Shown here: piece after piece, positions 1 to 8,743 of the stretch
How the letters are laid out: every line of letters begins with the position of its first letter
How positions within the stretch are numbered: position 1 is the stretch's first letter
NCBI GenBank assembly: GCA_900543815.1
Contig: UQST01000004.1
Span: forward strand, 1-64,000
Direction: 5' to 3'
Length of the DNA: 64,000 nucleotides
Origin: an uncultured Prevotellaceae bacterium
GTDB lineage: Bacteria; Bacteroidota; Bacteroidia; Bacteroidales; Bacteroidaceae
Made by a program: the position numbers and the translations under genes
The notes under the pieces: model-generated
The model's input: the letters and a program-made list of their open reading frames with translations, nothing else
Databases searched by the model: none
What the model was told of the DNA's origin: nothing

Positions 1-986
1 TTGAGAATGCTTGAATGGCACATTTGCACATCGTTCGCTTTTGCCTCCAATTCTGGACACAAATAGAGATTCGTGCCCCTCTTATAATAGGTGTAAGCCT
101 CTGCCCATAGTTGATGCACCACAGACTGTAGGGCTGAGAGCCAATCTGAAACGTGACCATTGCCTTGAACTGGCACTATCCACCAACGGCGATTTCCATT
201 GTCGCCTTGCAGGAAGTTGGTCTCGTTTGTGGTGGCTGCAAAAACATTGTGGCGCAAGTACTCTATAGGTTTGCGCCCATAGGCAGGACGCATACAGTCG
301 CTACGACGGCTAAGGAAAGCCTTTGCCGCCTCTGCATCGTTGGCTCGTTTCATACCGTTCAGTTCGCTTATCTCGATAATCCAGCCATTCGTGATAGTCT
401 CAACCTTTTCCTTATCGCCACTTGCGAAAGAGAAAGAGTCGTTAAACCATCTGTCACCTATGACTTTAAAAAATGTACTTTTGCCAATACCTTGTGGCCC
501 TGGCAAAGTGAGCACATTGTCGAACTTACAACCAGGCTCAAAGGCACGAGCAACAGCTGCCACAAACCACAACTTAGTCTGTTCTCTGATGAGCGGAGTG
601 TTCTCTGCACCAAGATAGTCGATGATGGCAGTCTCAATGCGAGGTGTGCCGTCCCATTCCTCTTTGCGGATATAATCTTGAACTGGGTTGAAATTGCGCT
701 CAGAAGCGGTAGTCTTCAACATCTCGAACACTTTGTTCTGGGTAAGTCGCAAGTCATAGTTCTGTTCCAAGTAGTCTTGAATCTTCCCTACGGATTCTTC
801 ATCTACCTTGTTCCCATTGACGTTGCAGAACAATGGAGAAAAAGAGATGTCGTCTTGGCAGAAGGTGTCAAAGCGAATCTGACGGAGATTCTCATCATGT
901 GTGAAAATCATCCTAAGATTGCTGATGGTCTTCAAAGTGTTCCCCTTAGCATCAGTGGATAGGTAGTCTTTCCAATCTTCTTCCAT
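1..986 (-). CDS. VapE-family P-loop protein of a mobile element (3' part missing)
   Basis: Reading leftwards from an ATG at 986, one frame stays open to the window edge (about 328 residues seen), so the C-terminus is missing. It contains a Walker A motif GPQGIGKS at about residues 174-181, preceded by conserved-looking IRKEEWDGTPRIE and followed by TNETNFLQGDNGNRRWW, the arrangement of the virulence-associated protein E family: primase/helicase-like ATPases carried by phages and integrative elements. The ATG lies one base past the stop of the DUF3853 gene, so the two are probably co-transcribed. Base composition is visibly AT-richer than the chromosome beyond 1.9 kb, which fits acquired DNA. 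A role in element replication is inferred from family and context. No other frame in this stretch shows a family signature. Confidence 0.85.
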   Translation of the reverse strand, partial: MEEDWKDYLSTDAKGNTLKTISNLRMIFTHDENLRQIRFDTFCQDDISFSPLFCNVNGNKVDEESVGKIQDYLEQNYDLRLTQNKVFEMLKTTASERNFNPVQDYIRKEEWDGTPRIETAIIDYLGAENTPLIREQTKLWFVAAVARAFEPGCKFDNVLTLPGPQGIGKSTFFKVIGDRWFNDSFSFASGDKEKVETITNGWIIEISELNGMKRANDAEAAKAFLSRRSDCMRPAYGRKPIEYLRHNVFAATTNETNFLQGDNGNRRWWIVPVQGNGHVSDWLSALQSVVHQLWAEAYTYYKRGTNLYLCPELEAKANDVQMCHSSIL

Positions 987-987
987 A

Positions 988-1353
988 CTACTTTCTGATA
1001 GACGCAAAGCCACCTGCTTTCTTGGCAAGTTCCAAAGCCAGTTCCACATCAATCACTATCTTGCGAGCAACCTGAGTGATGGCGGGGTCTATGACACCGC
1101 TTTTCTTGATACGGTTAGCCGTAGGAATGCTGCAACCGAATATCTTGGCTATTCCAGCAATGCCATACTCATAATGTTTCTCTGGTACCACCTCGGCAGG
1201 TGCCTTTGCCGTTCCTTTCTCTGCATTTTGAAGGAGCAGGACAAATTCTTCTCCCGACATCATGCAGACAGGCTTCTCTAACAATTGTTCTATTGTAACG
1301 AGTCTTGTCATACTATTCTTGCTTTGTGGTTTGTCAGTTGTACTTCCTGACAT
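988..1353 (-). CDS. DUF3853-family small helix-turn-helix protein
   Basis: 121 residues. The C-terminal half (about 60-115: GIAGIAKIFGCSIPTANRIK, then VIDPAITQVARKIVIDVELA) reads as a winged-helix/excisionase-like DNA-binding unit and matches my memory of the DUF3853 family, which in Bacteroidota sits directly before a VapE gene in integrative elements. That is the arrangement here, with the downstream gene beginning one base after this stop. Met15 (MTRLVTIEQLL) is an alternative start. Likely a regulator or replication accessory of the element. Function is inferred from context only. Confidence 0.75.
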   Translation of the reverse strand: MSGSTTDKPQSKNSMTRLVTIEQLLEKPVCMMSGEEFVLLLQNAEKGTAKAPAEVVPEKHYEYGIAGIAKIFGCSIPTANRIKKSGVIDPAITQVARKIVIDVELALELAKKAGGFASIRK

Positions 1354-1419
1354 CCCGATTACACATCTATTGTTGGCTCATGAACCATCTTTGAAATTCC
1401 GTGATTGGAAATCCGTGGG

Positions 1420-1427
1420 CAAAGGTA
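1420..1427 (-). promoter_or_regulatory. candidate -7 element for the DUF3853-VapE pair
   Basis: On the minus strand this reads TACCTTTG, a match to the Bacteroidota -7 consensus TAnnTTTG, about 66 bp before the DUF3853 start. No good -33 TTTG is seen at the usual 19-20 bp upstream, so the call is weak. Confidence 0.35.
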
Positions 1428-1774
1428 GTTCGTTTGGTGTAAAGGAACATTACAGGTGCTATTCGCCAAAAACTGAGATAGTTTTTTATGTATGGTTTCT
1501 TAGCAGTCGTTAACGAAAGTGCATGGTTTTATGGAGAAAAAGACAGGAGAACTTCAAGGAGGGTAATGCCATAAAGCACATAAGCCTCAAAACCCTAAAA
1601 AGAGTCTTGTGGCTTTTGTTTCTCTATAAAATTGTTGTTTTCCCAAGTTGTTTTGATATTCGGAGAAACCTTATTTACATGCTTTACTTGGAATGATATA
1701 ATGCCAAGTATATCGAAAAATCAAGGAGTTTTCAAAATCAATGTGTTTTCCCATTGTTTTCCAAGAAAAAGAAA
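1428..1774. other. AT-rich element end without a recognisable gene
   Basis: This stretch is clearly more AT-rich than the rest of the window and I see no convincing coding frame on either strand. It holds an imperfect inverted repeat around 1588-1622 (AAGCC...GGCTTTT). It lies between the element genes and the tRNA 3' end, where the attachment region of an integrative element would be expected. The integrase and second attachment copy are not in the window. Confidence 0.45.
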
Positions 1775-1803
1775 AAGCACCTACAGAAAATCTGTAAGTG
1801 CTT
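1775..1803 (-). terminator. rho-independent terminator of the tRNA gene
   Basis: Stem AAGCACCTACAGA / TCTGTAAGTGCTT around an AAA loop. Read on the minus strand it is followed by a T-rich run (1763-1774), 11 bases after the tRNA 3' end. A classic intrinsic terminator. Confidence 0.8.
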
Positions 1804-1814
1804 GATTATTAAAG

Positions 1815-1888
1815 TGGACCAGCCTGGGCTTGAACCAGGGACCTCCAGATTATGAGTCTGTTGCTCTAACCAACTGAGCTACAAGTCC
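1815..1888 (-). tRNA. tRNA-Met, anticodon CAT (possibly a lysidine-type Ile tRNA)
   Basis: Minus strand, 74 nt without an encoded CCA. D-arm GCTCAGTTGGTTAGAGC, anticodon loop CTCATAA and T-arm CCTGGTTCAAGCCCAGG are all present. The acceptor stem GGACTTG / CTGGTCC pairs apart from a T-T at 6-67 and a G-T wobble, and the anticodon stem has one A-G at 27-43. The CAT anticodon alone cannot separate elongator Met from the Ile2 tRNA. Its 3' end faces the mobile-element genes, the usual geometry of a tRNA integration site. Confidence 0.9.
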
Positions 1889-2039
1889 AGTGCATGGCAA
1901 TTACTTGCTTGCGGGTGCAAAATTAGATAAAAACCATGAGACTGCCAAATGCACGGTGCGAAAAATTTGGCTTGCCAAGGATTATTGGCTAATTTTGCAG
2001 GGCGAAACAGCCCGTTTCGTCATATCGAGAAGCGCGGAG

Positions 2040-2318
2040 ATGTGTATTGACACGTCGGCTGATGCGTCTTTCGAGGCAAGGAAGTTTGTTCGGGTAGGCG
2101 CAGAAGGAGCTATTGAGAAGCGATGAATGTCGTCTTGAGGATTGATGAAAAAAGTTCAGTGAAGCGAGCATGCTCATTCGGAGAAGGGCGAAAACTCATT
2201 CCTGGTAGCGAGGAAGCTTGCATTGAGAAGCGATGAAAGGGCGTTTTAAGATGCGGCTGAAAGTTGCCTTGAGTTTGGCTGAAAGACAAGGCGGATTTGG
2301 CTGAAATTCGTTTGGAAG
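2040..2318. repeat. degenerate 22-bp tandem array before ribF
   Basis: About a dozen diverged units in 22-bp register. A core like TTGAGAAGCGATGAA starts at 2112 and again exactly 110 bp (5 x 22) later at 2222, with related cores at 2134, 2156, 2178 and 2200. A second core GGCTGAAA recurs at 2255, 2277 and 2299. No gene is seen in 1889-2383. The short frames here are repeat-derived. Confidence 0.75.
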
Positions 2319-2383
2319 GGCGTGGGATGCATGTTGAGAAGCGGGAGTTTCGAGCGGAGAAAAGAGAAGATACTTGTAGAGAG

Positions 2384-3271
2384 ATGAGGAGATACGTTGC
2401 CACCATAGGCTTTTTCGATGGAGTGCATAGAGGACATCAGTACCTGATAGGGCAGTTGCGCAGGGAAGCCAGCGCGCTGGGATTGGGCTCAATGCTTGTT
2501 ACGTTTGACAGGCATCCGCGCCAGGTGCTGCATGCCGATTATGTGCCCAGCCTGCTTTCCACCCTTGACGAGAAGGTGGAACTGCTGCGGCAGACACAGG
2601 TGGATGAGGTGCACGTGCTGCATTTTACGCCTGAGATGGCCAGTATGGATGCGCAGCAGTTTATGCGCGAAGTGCTTGCCGATGAACTTCATGTGGCTGT
2701 CTTGCTCATGGGATACGACCATCGGTTTGGGCGCGGCGGCGGCACCTTCCCCGAATACTGCGCTTGGGGACGTGAGGCAGGCATCCAGGTGATGCTGGCC
2801 AGTGCGCTTCCTGGCGAAAAGGTGAGCAGCAGCGTCATCCGCCGACTGCTCTCTCAGGGCGATGTGACTGGGGCTGACGAGCTCTTGGGCAGACCTTACC
2901 GCCTGACAGGAATGGTAAGAGGCGGCCATCGCGTGGGGCGTCTCTTGGGTTTTCCCACAGCCAACATCTCTCTGCCGGCAGGCAAACTTATCCCGGCAGG
3001 CGGAGTCTATGCCGTCAGAGTGCAGCTTCCCGATGGGGAATGGCGGGCTGGGATGCTCAATATCGGGCATCGCCCCACCCTGCACAATGGCGAGAACGTG
3101 TCGGTGGAGGTCAATATCCTGGATTTCGAGGGCGACCTATATAATAAGGAGATAAGCGTGGATTTCGTAGGGCGCTTGCGTGACGAACAGGCTTTCCCTT
3201 CCCTGGACGATCTGCGGAGGCAGTTGTCGAGAGACAAGATGGAGGTTCGCAAGCTCACCGAAGGCATGTGA
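2384..3271 (+). CDS. ribF: bifunctional riboflavin kinase / FAD synthetase
   Basis: Phosphorylates riboflavin to FMN and adenylates FMN to FAD, in the cytoplasm. The N-terminal nucleotidyltransferase domain opens with VATIGFFDGVHRGHQ (residues 5-19), the HxGH-type signature of the FAD synthetase half. After SSSVIRRLL the flavokinase domain begins at about residue 170 and carries the GFPTAN motif near residue 190. I start at the ATG at 2384 (295 residues), because the in-frame extension to 2297 is repeat-derived, low-complexity sequence not expected in the family. The preceding tRNA is on the opposite strand, and the next gene is 153 bp downstream with its own ribosome-binding site, so it may be transcribed alone. 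Confidence 0.93.
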   Translation: MRRYVATIGFFDGVHRGHQYLIGQLRREASALGLGSMLVTFDRHPRQVLHADYVPSLLSTLDEKVELLRQTQVDEVHVLHFTPEMASMDAQQFMREVLADELHVAVLLMGYDHRFGRGGGTFPEYCAWGREAGIQVMLASALPGEKVSSSVIRRLLSQGDVTGADELLGRPYRLTGMVRGGHRVGRLLGFPTANISLPAGKLIPAGGVYAVRVQLPDGEWRAGMLNIGHRPTLHNGENVSVEVNILDFEGDLYNKEISVDFVGRLRDEQAFPSLDDLRRQLSRDKMEVRKLTEGM

Positions 3272-3424
3272 CGAGCTGATTTCTGGCAAGTTGTCCACTC
3301 GTGGCAGACATCCCTGAAGAATAGCCGCTTTCTATAGCAAGGCTGAAACAAACCGTCATAAAGAACCGTCAACCCCAACAACCAAGCAATTTCAAACCTA
3401 TATAATATATAAGGAGAAGGACAG

Positions 3425-4591
3425 ATGGACAATAGCGAATACATTCTCGCCCATCGCACGGATGATGTGCGTGCGCTTGCTCTGCGTAGTGCAGATGCAG
3501 GTGTTGACAAGTCCTTCTGCCTTCGTCAGATAGAGGCTTGGCAAACTGCCCGCACCAAGTTGCCCCGCTGGGCAGCCACCGATGGCATCCTCTTTCCGCC
3601 CCGTCTCAATATGGAGCAATGCAGCAGCCAGTTGACAGCCGAGTACAAAGCCCGTCTGGTGGAGCGTCTGTTGCCGGAGGAGCGTGGTTCGTTGACCGAC
3701 CTTACGGGTGGCTTCGGTGTGGATTTCAGTTTTCTCGCCCCTTTGTTCCGTAATGCCGTTTATGTGGAGCGCAACTCCGACCTTTGTGAAATGGCGCAGC
3801 ACAATCTGCCGTTGCTTGGTGCCGGACATGCCAGGGTGGAGTGTGCTCAGGCCGAGGACTTCCTGGATGGGGCAGACCAGCAGGATCTTATCTTCCTCGA
3901 TCCCGCCCGCCGCGACGATGCCGGCCGCAAGGTGGTGGCTCTGAGCGATTGTTCGCCCGATGTGGCAGCCCTCTCTCCGGCCCTTCTCTCCCGCTCCCGT
4001 GTGGTGATGGTGAAACTCTCTCCCATGCTGGATATCGGGCAGGCTCTGCTCTCCCTTCATGCTGTGCGTGAGGTGCATACGGTGAGTGTGGATGGCGAGT
4101 GCCGCGAGCTTCTGCTGGTGCTGGCTGCCGGCGAGTGCCGCCCGGCCTACCATTGTGTCAATCTAGGTAGGCATCCCCAGTCGTTTGTCACCTCTGAGCG
4201 CCATGCCCAACCGCGCATCGCCGGCGCTCCCGGCCAGTTCCTCTATGAGCCCAATGCCTCCATTCTGAAGGCAGGAGTGCAGGATGCCTTGTGCGAGAGT
4301 ATGGATGTGAGCAAGTTGCATCCCTTCAGCCACCTCTTCACCTCCGATATCCTGCGGCAGAACTTCCCTGGTCGTAGTTTCCGTGTAGATGGCATCTCTA
4401 CCTGCGGCAAGCGCGAACTCAAGTCCTTCTTGCGCGATGTGCGGCAGGCCAATCTGGCTGTGCGCAACTTCCCCTCCACGGTGGCTCAGCTGCGCAAGCA
4501 GTGGCATTTGGCCGAGGGAGGCGACATCTATCTCTTTGCCACCACTCTGGCTGATGGCACCCATGCGCTCATCCGCTGCTCCAAGGTGTAG
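3425..4591 (+). CDS. THUMP-like class I SAM-dependent methyltransferase
   Basis: 388 residues. A Rossmann methyltransferase core is visible: motif I DLTGGFGVD (92-100), an acidic VERNSDL (114-120) after the second strand, and DLIFLDPARRD (154-164), resembling the catalytic loop of RNA/DNA-modifying enzymes. The C-terminal third (about 300-388) matches my memory of the THUMP-like domain found behind this methyltransferase in Bacteroidota. This suggests an RNA substrate, but the target is unknown to me. A purine-rich AAGGAGAAGG lies 6 bases before the ATG, an unusually good Shine-Dalgarno for this group. Neighbours give no further clue. Confidence 0.8.
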   Translation: MDNSEYILAHRTDDVRALALRSADAGVDKSFCLRQIEAWQTARTKLPRWAATDGILFPPRLNMEQCSSQLTAEYKARLVERLLPEERGSLTDLTGGFGVDFSFLAPLFRNAVYVERNSDLCEMAQHNLPLLGAGHARVECAQAEDFLDGADQQDLIFLDPARRDDAGRKVVALSDCSPDVAALSPALLSRSRVVMVKLSPMLDIGQALLSLHAVREVHTVSVDGECRELLLVLAAGECRPAYHCVNLGRHPQSFVTSERHAQPRIAGAPGQFLYEPNASILKAGVQDALCESMDVSKLHPFSHLFTSDILRQNFPGRSFRVDGISTCGKRELKSFLRDVRQANLAVRNFPSTVAQLRKQWHLAEGGDIYLFATTLADGTHALIRCSKV

Positions 4592-4830
4592 TCCGCTTGA
4601 TTTTTCTTCCTGTTCCAATGGCTTCGGGAGGTTTCTGCTCTGATTCCTTTTGTCCAAAGTGTTGTGCGATGAGGCTTCTTTCCGTTTTTGAAGGAGAAGG
4701 TTGTCGTCAGAGGACCTTCAGGCCGCCTTCCTTCTCTCAAAAAGCCGTTTTGCTTGCTTCGAAAGGCAAAAATAGGGGTTCTATTTGCAAAAATTGTCTC
4801 CTTTATAGTGCTGGGTGTGATTATTATTGC

Positions 4831-4838
4831 TAAATTTG
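4831..4838 (+). promoter_or_regulatory. -7 promoter element for the MocA-DUF1080 pair
   Basis: TAAATTTG, an exact TAnnTTTG match 40 bp before the start codon at 4879, in an AT-rich pocket. The -33 box is not clear. In the rest of 4592-4830 I see no gene and no strict 22-bp register. Confidence 0.6.
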
Positions 4839-4878
4839 TGGGGAAGATAAAGCAATTTAGCCCTTAAAACATAACAGT

Positions 4879-6300
4879 ATGTCCACAAGAAGAGATTTCC
4901 TGAAGGGAGTGGGCTTGGCTACAGCCGGGCTGACTCTGACCCCTGGAAACGTGTTTGCAATGACCAGCAAGGAGACCAAGCACGCCAAGGGAGAGAAGGT
5001 GAAGATTGCCTACATAGGCATCGGAAACCGCGGTGAGCAGAACATCAACGAGTTTGCCAAGACCAACATGGTAGATGTGGTGGCCCTGTGCGACGTTGAC
5101 CTGCAGGGCAAGCAGTGCCAGAAGGTGCTCGCCAAGTACCCCAACGCCAAGCGCTATACCGATTTCCGCAAACTTTTCGAGGAGTATGCCGACCACTTTG
5201 ATGCCGTTGCGGTGAGCACCCCCGACCATACGCACTTCTTCGTAGTGATGATGGCCATGAAGTACGGCAAGCATGTCTATTGCGAGAAACCGCTCATGCG
5301 CACCTTCCAGGAGGGCGAGCTCCTCATCGAGATGGCCAATCGCCATCCCGAGGTAGTGACCCAGCTGGGCAATCAGGGCCACTCAGAGGGCAACTATTTC
5401 CAGTTCAAGGCATGGCAGGAAGCTGGCATCATCAAGGACGTCACTTCGGTGGTGGCCCACATGAACAACGACCGTCGCTGGCACAAATACGACTGGAACA
5501 TGATCAAGATGCCCGAGGGCGATGCCATCCCACAGGGTATGGACTGGGATGTATGGCATGGCGGCGTACGTTATCACAATTTCAGTAAGCTCTTCCACCA
5601 GGGTGACTGGCGCAGTTGGTACGATTTCGGCATGGGCGCACTGGGTGACTGGGGAGCACACTTGCTCGATACCGTGCACGAGTTCCTCAATCTGGGGCTT
5701 CCCTATGAGGTAAGCATGCAGTATGCCAAGAACCATAATGAGTTCTTCTACCCCTACAGCAGCACCATCCTTTTCCGCTTCGGCGCACGCGGCAACATGC
5801 CCCCATGCGATGTGACCTGGTATGACGGAGTGGATAATCTGCCTCCCCTGCCCGCCGGATTCGGCGAGAGCGAACTGGCCGACGGCATTCCTGCGAGCGG
5901 TCAGGGCGAATACACCAAGCAGAAACTCAATCCGGGCAAGATCATCTACAGCCGTGACCTTATCTTCAAGGGAGCCAGCCACGGCAGTACCCTCAGCATC
6001 ATCCCCAAGGAGAAGGCCGAGGCCATGAAGGACAAACTGCCCCAGGTGCCCAAGAGCCCCAGCAATCACTACGTCAACTTCCTGCGTGCGTGCCAGGGCA
6101 TAGAGAAGACCCGTTCGCCCTTCCAGATAGCGGGAGTGCTCTGCCAGGTGTTCTGTCTGGGTGTGATAGCGCAGCGTCTCAACACACAGCTCTTCTTCGA
6201 TCCGCGCACCAAGCGCTTTACCAACAATGAGTTTGCCAATGCGATGCTCACTGGCATGCCGCCGCGCCGTGGTTGGGAGGACTATTACAAACTCGACTAA
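4879..6300 (+). CDS. exported Gfo/Idh/MocA-family oxidoreductase
   Basis: 473 residues. The N-terminus RRDFLKG (4-10) followed by a hydrophobic stretch to about residue 28 is a Tat-type signal, so the enzyme is probably exported folded with its cofactor. The NAD(P)-binding Rossmann fold begins IAYIGIGNRG (43-52), with STPDHTH (113-119) and the catalytic-loop motif EKP (136-138) typical of the family. The following gene, 18 bp on, encodes a DUF1080 protein. In Bacteroidota such pairs oxidise a sugar ring (commonly C3) and then cleave the keto-glycoside. That role is inferred from pairing; the substrate is not readable from sequence. Confidence 0.88.
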   Translation: MSTRRDFLKGVGLATAGLTLTPGNVFAMTSKETKHAKGEKVKIAYIGIGNRGEQNINEFAKTNMVDVVALCDVDLQGKQCQKVLAKYPNAKRYTDFRKLFEEYADHFDAVAVSTPDHTHFFVVMMAMKYGKHVYCEKPLMRTFQEGELLIEMANRHPEVVTQLGNQGHSEGNYFQFKAWQEAGIIKDVTSVVAHMNNDRRWHKYDWNMIKMPEGDAIPQGMDWDVWHGGVRYHNFSKLFHQGDWRSWYDFGMGALGDWGAHLLDTVHEFLNLGLPYEVSMQYAKNHNEFFYPYSSTILFRFGARGNMPPCDVTWYDGVDNLPPLPAGFGESELADGIPASGQGEYTKQKLNPGKIIYSRDLIFKGASHGSTLSIIPKEKAEAMKDKLPQVPKSPSNHYVNFLRACQGIEKTRSPFQIAGVLCQVFCLGVIAQRLNTQLFFDPRTKRFTNNEFANAMLTGMPPRRGWEDYYKLD

Positions 6301-6318
6301 ACGTATAATGTAAGCCTG

Positions 6319-7077
6319 ATGAAAAAGATTGTTTTTCTCATGATGCTGCTTGCGGTGATGCCCGCTGCGGCCAAGAAGAAGTTGACCACTCCAGTGCCCG
6401 AGGTTCAGCCTACGGCCGACAATGTGCTCACAGAGCAGGAGCAGCGCGAGGGCTGGAAACTCTTGTGGGACGGAAAGACCACTGAGGGATGGCGCGGAGC
6501 CAAGCTCACCACCTTCCCCCAGAAGGGTTGGCACATCGAGGATGGCATCCTCAAGGTGGAGGCCGCCACGGGTGCCGAGAGCGGCAACGGCGGTGACATC
6601 GTGACCGAGAAGACCTACCACAACTTCATTCTCAAGGTTGATTTCAAGATCACAGAGGGTGCCAACAGCGGCATCAAGTACTTCGTGGATCCCGACATGA
6701 ACCGTGGCGAGGGCAGTGCAATAGGTTGCGAGTTCCAGATACTGGACGACCTGCGCCATCCCGATGCCAAGCTGGGCGTGAAGGGAAACCGCAAGCTGGG
6801 TGCGCTCTACGACCTCATCCCCGTCTCCGACGACAAGCCGTTTGACATCACGGCATGGAACACGGCCACCATCATCGTCAAGGACCGTCACGTGGAGCAC
6901 TGGCTCAATGGCGTGAAACTGCTCGAGTATGAGCGTGGCACGCAGGAGTGGAATGCCCTGGTGGCCTATAGCAAGTACAAGAACTGGCCCGACTTTGGCA
7001 ACCGCGATGGCCGTATCCTGCTTCAGGACCACGGCAACGAGGTGTGGTTCAAGAACGTGAAAATCAAGGAACTCTGA
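6319..7077 (+). CDS. DUF1080 (3-keto-disaccharide hydrolase-type) secreted protein
   Basis: 252 residues with a Sec signal (MKKIVFLMMLLAVMPAAA). The body is a jelly-roll concanavalin-like fold of the 3-keto-glycoside hydrolase/DUF1080 family: GWKLLWDGKTTEGWRG near 48-63, ANSGIKYFVDP and WNTATIIVKDRHVEHWLNG are family landmarks. Members cleave glycosides whose sugar has been oxidised to the 3-keto form. Only 18 bp separate it from the upstream oxidoreductase, so a two-step oxidise-then-cleave unit outside the cytoplasm is likely. A terminator follows at 7141. Confidence 0.87.
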   Translation: MKKIVFLMMLLAVMPAAAKKKLTTPVPEVQPTADNVLTEQEQREGWKLLWDGKTTEGWRGAKLTTFPQKGWHIEDGILKVEAATGAESGNGGDIVTEKTYHNFILKVDFKITEGANSGIKYFVDPDMNRGEGSAIGCEFQILDDLRHPDAKLGVKGNRKLGALYDLIPVSDDKPFDITAWNTATIIVKDRHVEHWLNGVKLLEYERGTQEWNALVAYSKYKNWPDFGNRDGRILLQDHGNEVWFKNVKIKEL

Positions 7078-7140
7078 CCTTGTCATACGCGCCTTGCGTG
7101 CTCCCGTTGCGGAGGCATGCAGGGCGCGCTTGCCGTCTGT

Positions 7141-7173
7141 GCGGATGCGCCATGTGGTGCGCAGCCGCTTTTT
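7141..7173 (+). terminator. terminator of the MocA-DUF1080 operon
   Basis: Interrupted stem GCGG-TGCGC / GCGCA-CCGC with an 8-base loop, followed by CTTTTTC. It separates the pair from the GH76 gene. Confidence 0.6.
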
Positions 7174-7210
7174 CTTATTCTGATTGGCATTCAAATAGAA
7201 GATTAACATA

Positions 7211-8599
7211 ATGAAAAGACTTATCCTTATCCTTACCTGCATCTGCGGAGCACTCTTTGCCCGCGCACAATACACCTTCACCGACTCTGTCCAATGGCAG
7301 ACGTATGAGGACTTCAACCGCATCTTCCTCGATACCAAGAAGTACATCTATCGCGACCACTCGGCCCGCGTGAATGCCGTTGACCGCTGGAACGGCGCTG
7401 CTGCCATCTGGTGCCAGGCCATCTTCTACGATATGGTGCAGAACGCATACCGCCGCGCGGTGGCTCAGGGCGACAAGGCGCGCCAGGACAAGTACAAAGC
7501 CTTGCACCGCAGAATATACTTGGGCGAGAAAGCCCAGTATGTGAACTTCAACTTCGACGACTGCAATACCAACACCGGATGGTTTGTCTATGACGATATC
7601 ATGTGGTGGACTGTGGCCTTGGCACGCGCCTATGAAACCTTCTCAAGCCGCGAGTACCTCACCTACAGCGAGCGCAGTTTCTGCCGCGTGTGGTATGGCT
7701 CTGCCCGTGTAGGCGATGACGGCTCCTATGCCGACCCTGCGCGTGGCTTGGGCGGAGGCATGTTCTGGGAGTGGCAGCCCATCGACAAGCCCAAGCCACA
7801 CCAGAAGGGCGACTTCCGCTCGGCCTGCATCAACTTCCCCACGGTGATAGCAGCCTGCCTGCTGCACCGCAACGTGCCCGAGGGGCGTGCCGTTCCCACA
7901 GTTGCTCGCCCTACCCAGCAGACCAAGGAGTGGTATCTGGAGAAAGCCCGGGAGATATACGCCTGGGCCGACAAGACACTGGTGCAGGACGGCCGTGTGG
8001 CCGACGGTATCCACGGAGGCGGCCCGGAGTTCAAGGACCACCTCTACAATCAGGGTACCTACATCGGTGCCAGTTGCCTGCTCTACCAGTTGACGGGCGA
8101 TGTGACCTATCTCAACAAGGCCAAGCAGGGTGCCAACTACGTATTCAACAAGATGTGCCGAGGTGGCATCCTGCCCTATGAGACAGGTGTGGAGCAGGGC
8201 GTGTATGCTGCCATCTTTGCCCAGTACATGCACACGCTGGTGTATGAGTGCGGCCAGACACAGTACCTGGGCATGATGAGGCGCAACATGCAATGGGCCT
8301 GGGACCATCGTGACCAGATGCGTGGAATCTCCTGCGGCAACTTCCTCCAGGACACTCAGGCCGACAGCCAGATAGACAGTTACAGCGCCAGCGGCATGCC
8401 CGCCATCATGCTCCTCTTCCCTGCCGATGACAACGCAAGTGCACTGGAGGCTGTACCCGAGGCATCCCGTGATGCCGCTCAGGTGGGTATCTACACGCTC
8501 GATGGCCGCTGCGTGGCACCCTGCGGCACACCCCGTCTGTGCGGCCAGCTTGCCTCCGGCCTTTATGTTACTGGCGGGCGCAAGCTGCTGGTGCGCTGA
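7211..8599 (+). CDS. secreted glycoside hydrolase family 76 (alpha-1,6-mannanase type)
   Basis: 462 residues. Signal peptide MKRLILILTCICGALFARAQ. The alpha/alpha-barrel family GH76 is recognised by the paired aspartates in YDDIMWW (Asp128-Asp129, the catalytic pair of the family) and by repeated helix-barrel segments such as DHLYNQGTYIGASCLLYQLT. GH76 enzymes hydrolyse alpha-1,6-mannan backbones such as those of yeast mannoprotein. The last ~40 residues (VGIYTLDGRCV...GLYVTGGRKLLVR) resemble the C-terminal sorting tail of Bacteroidota secreted proteins (type 9-like), suggesting surface display or release. Isolated from other mannan genes in this window. Confidence 0.87.
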   Translation: MKRLILILTCICGALFARAQYTFTDSVQWQTYEDFNRIFLDTKKYIYRDHSARVNAVDRWNGAAAIWCQAIFYDMVQNAYRRAVAQGDKARQDKYKALHRRIYLGEKAQYVNFNFDDCNTNTGWFVYDDIMWWTVALARAYETFSSREYLTYSERSFCRVWYGSARVGDDGSYADPARGLGGGMFWEWQPIDKPKPHQKGDFRSACINFPTVIAACLLHRNVPEGRAVPTVARPTQQTKEWYLEKAREIYAWADKTLVQDGRVADGIHGGGPEFKDHLYNQGTYIGASCLLYQLTGDVTYLNKAKQGANYVFNKMCRGGILPYETGVEQGVYAAIFAQYMHTLVYECGQTQYLGMMRRNMQWAWDHRDQMRGISCGNFLQDTQADSQIDSYSASGMPAIMLLFPADDNASALEAVPEASRDAAQVGIYTLDGRCVAPCGTPRLCGQLASGLYVTGGRKLLVR

Positions 8600-8743
8600 G
8601 CACCATGGCCCGAATGGCGGTTCTCTCCTCCCTCTGATGCTTTGGCTCGGGAAAAGCAGCCTATGGCTTTGCTTGCTCCAGGAGAATGGCAGGAGCGGCG
8701 CTGGGTGCCGTGCGTTGCCGCTCATAGGATTGGCCCCAAAAAC

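Noticed and set aside
153..962. 269-codon plus-strand frame
   Set aside because: Mirror of the VapE gene, whose P-loop and other motifs are on the minus strand.
1890..2126. 78-codon frame after the tRNA
   Set aside because: Its second half lies in the degenerate 22-bp array and the sequence has no protein character.
2297..2383. Longer start for ribF
   Set aside because: The extra 29 residues are read from the 22-bp repeat array; the family begins close to VATIGFFDG.
5383..7347. 654-codon minus-strand frame opposite the MocA and DUF1080 genes
   Set aside because: Antisense shadow caused by GC-rich codon use; the plus-strand proteins have clear motifs.
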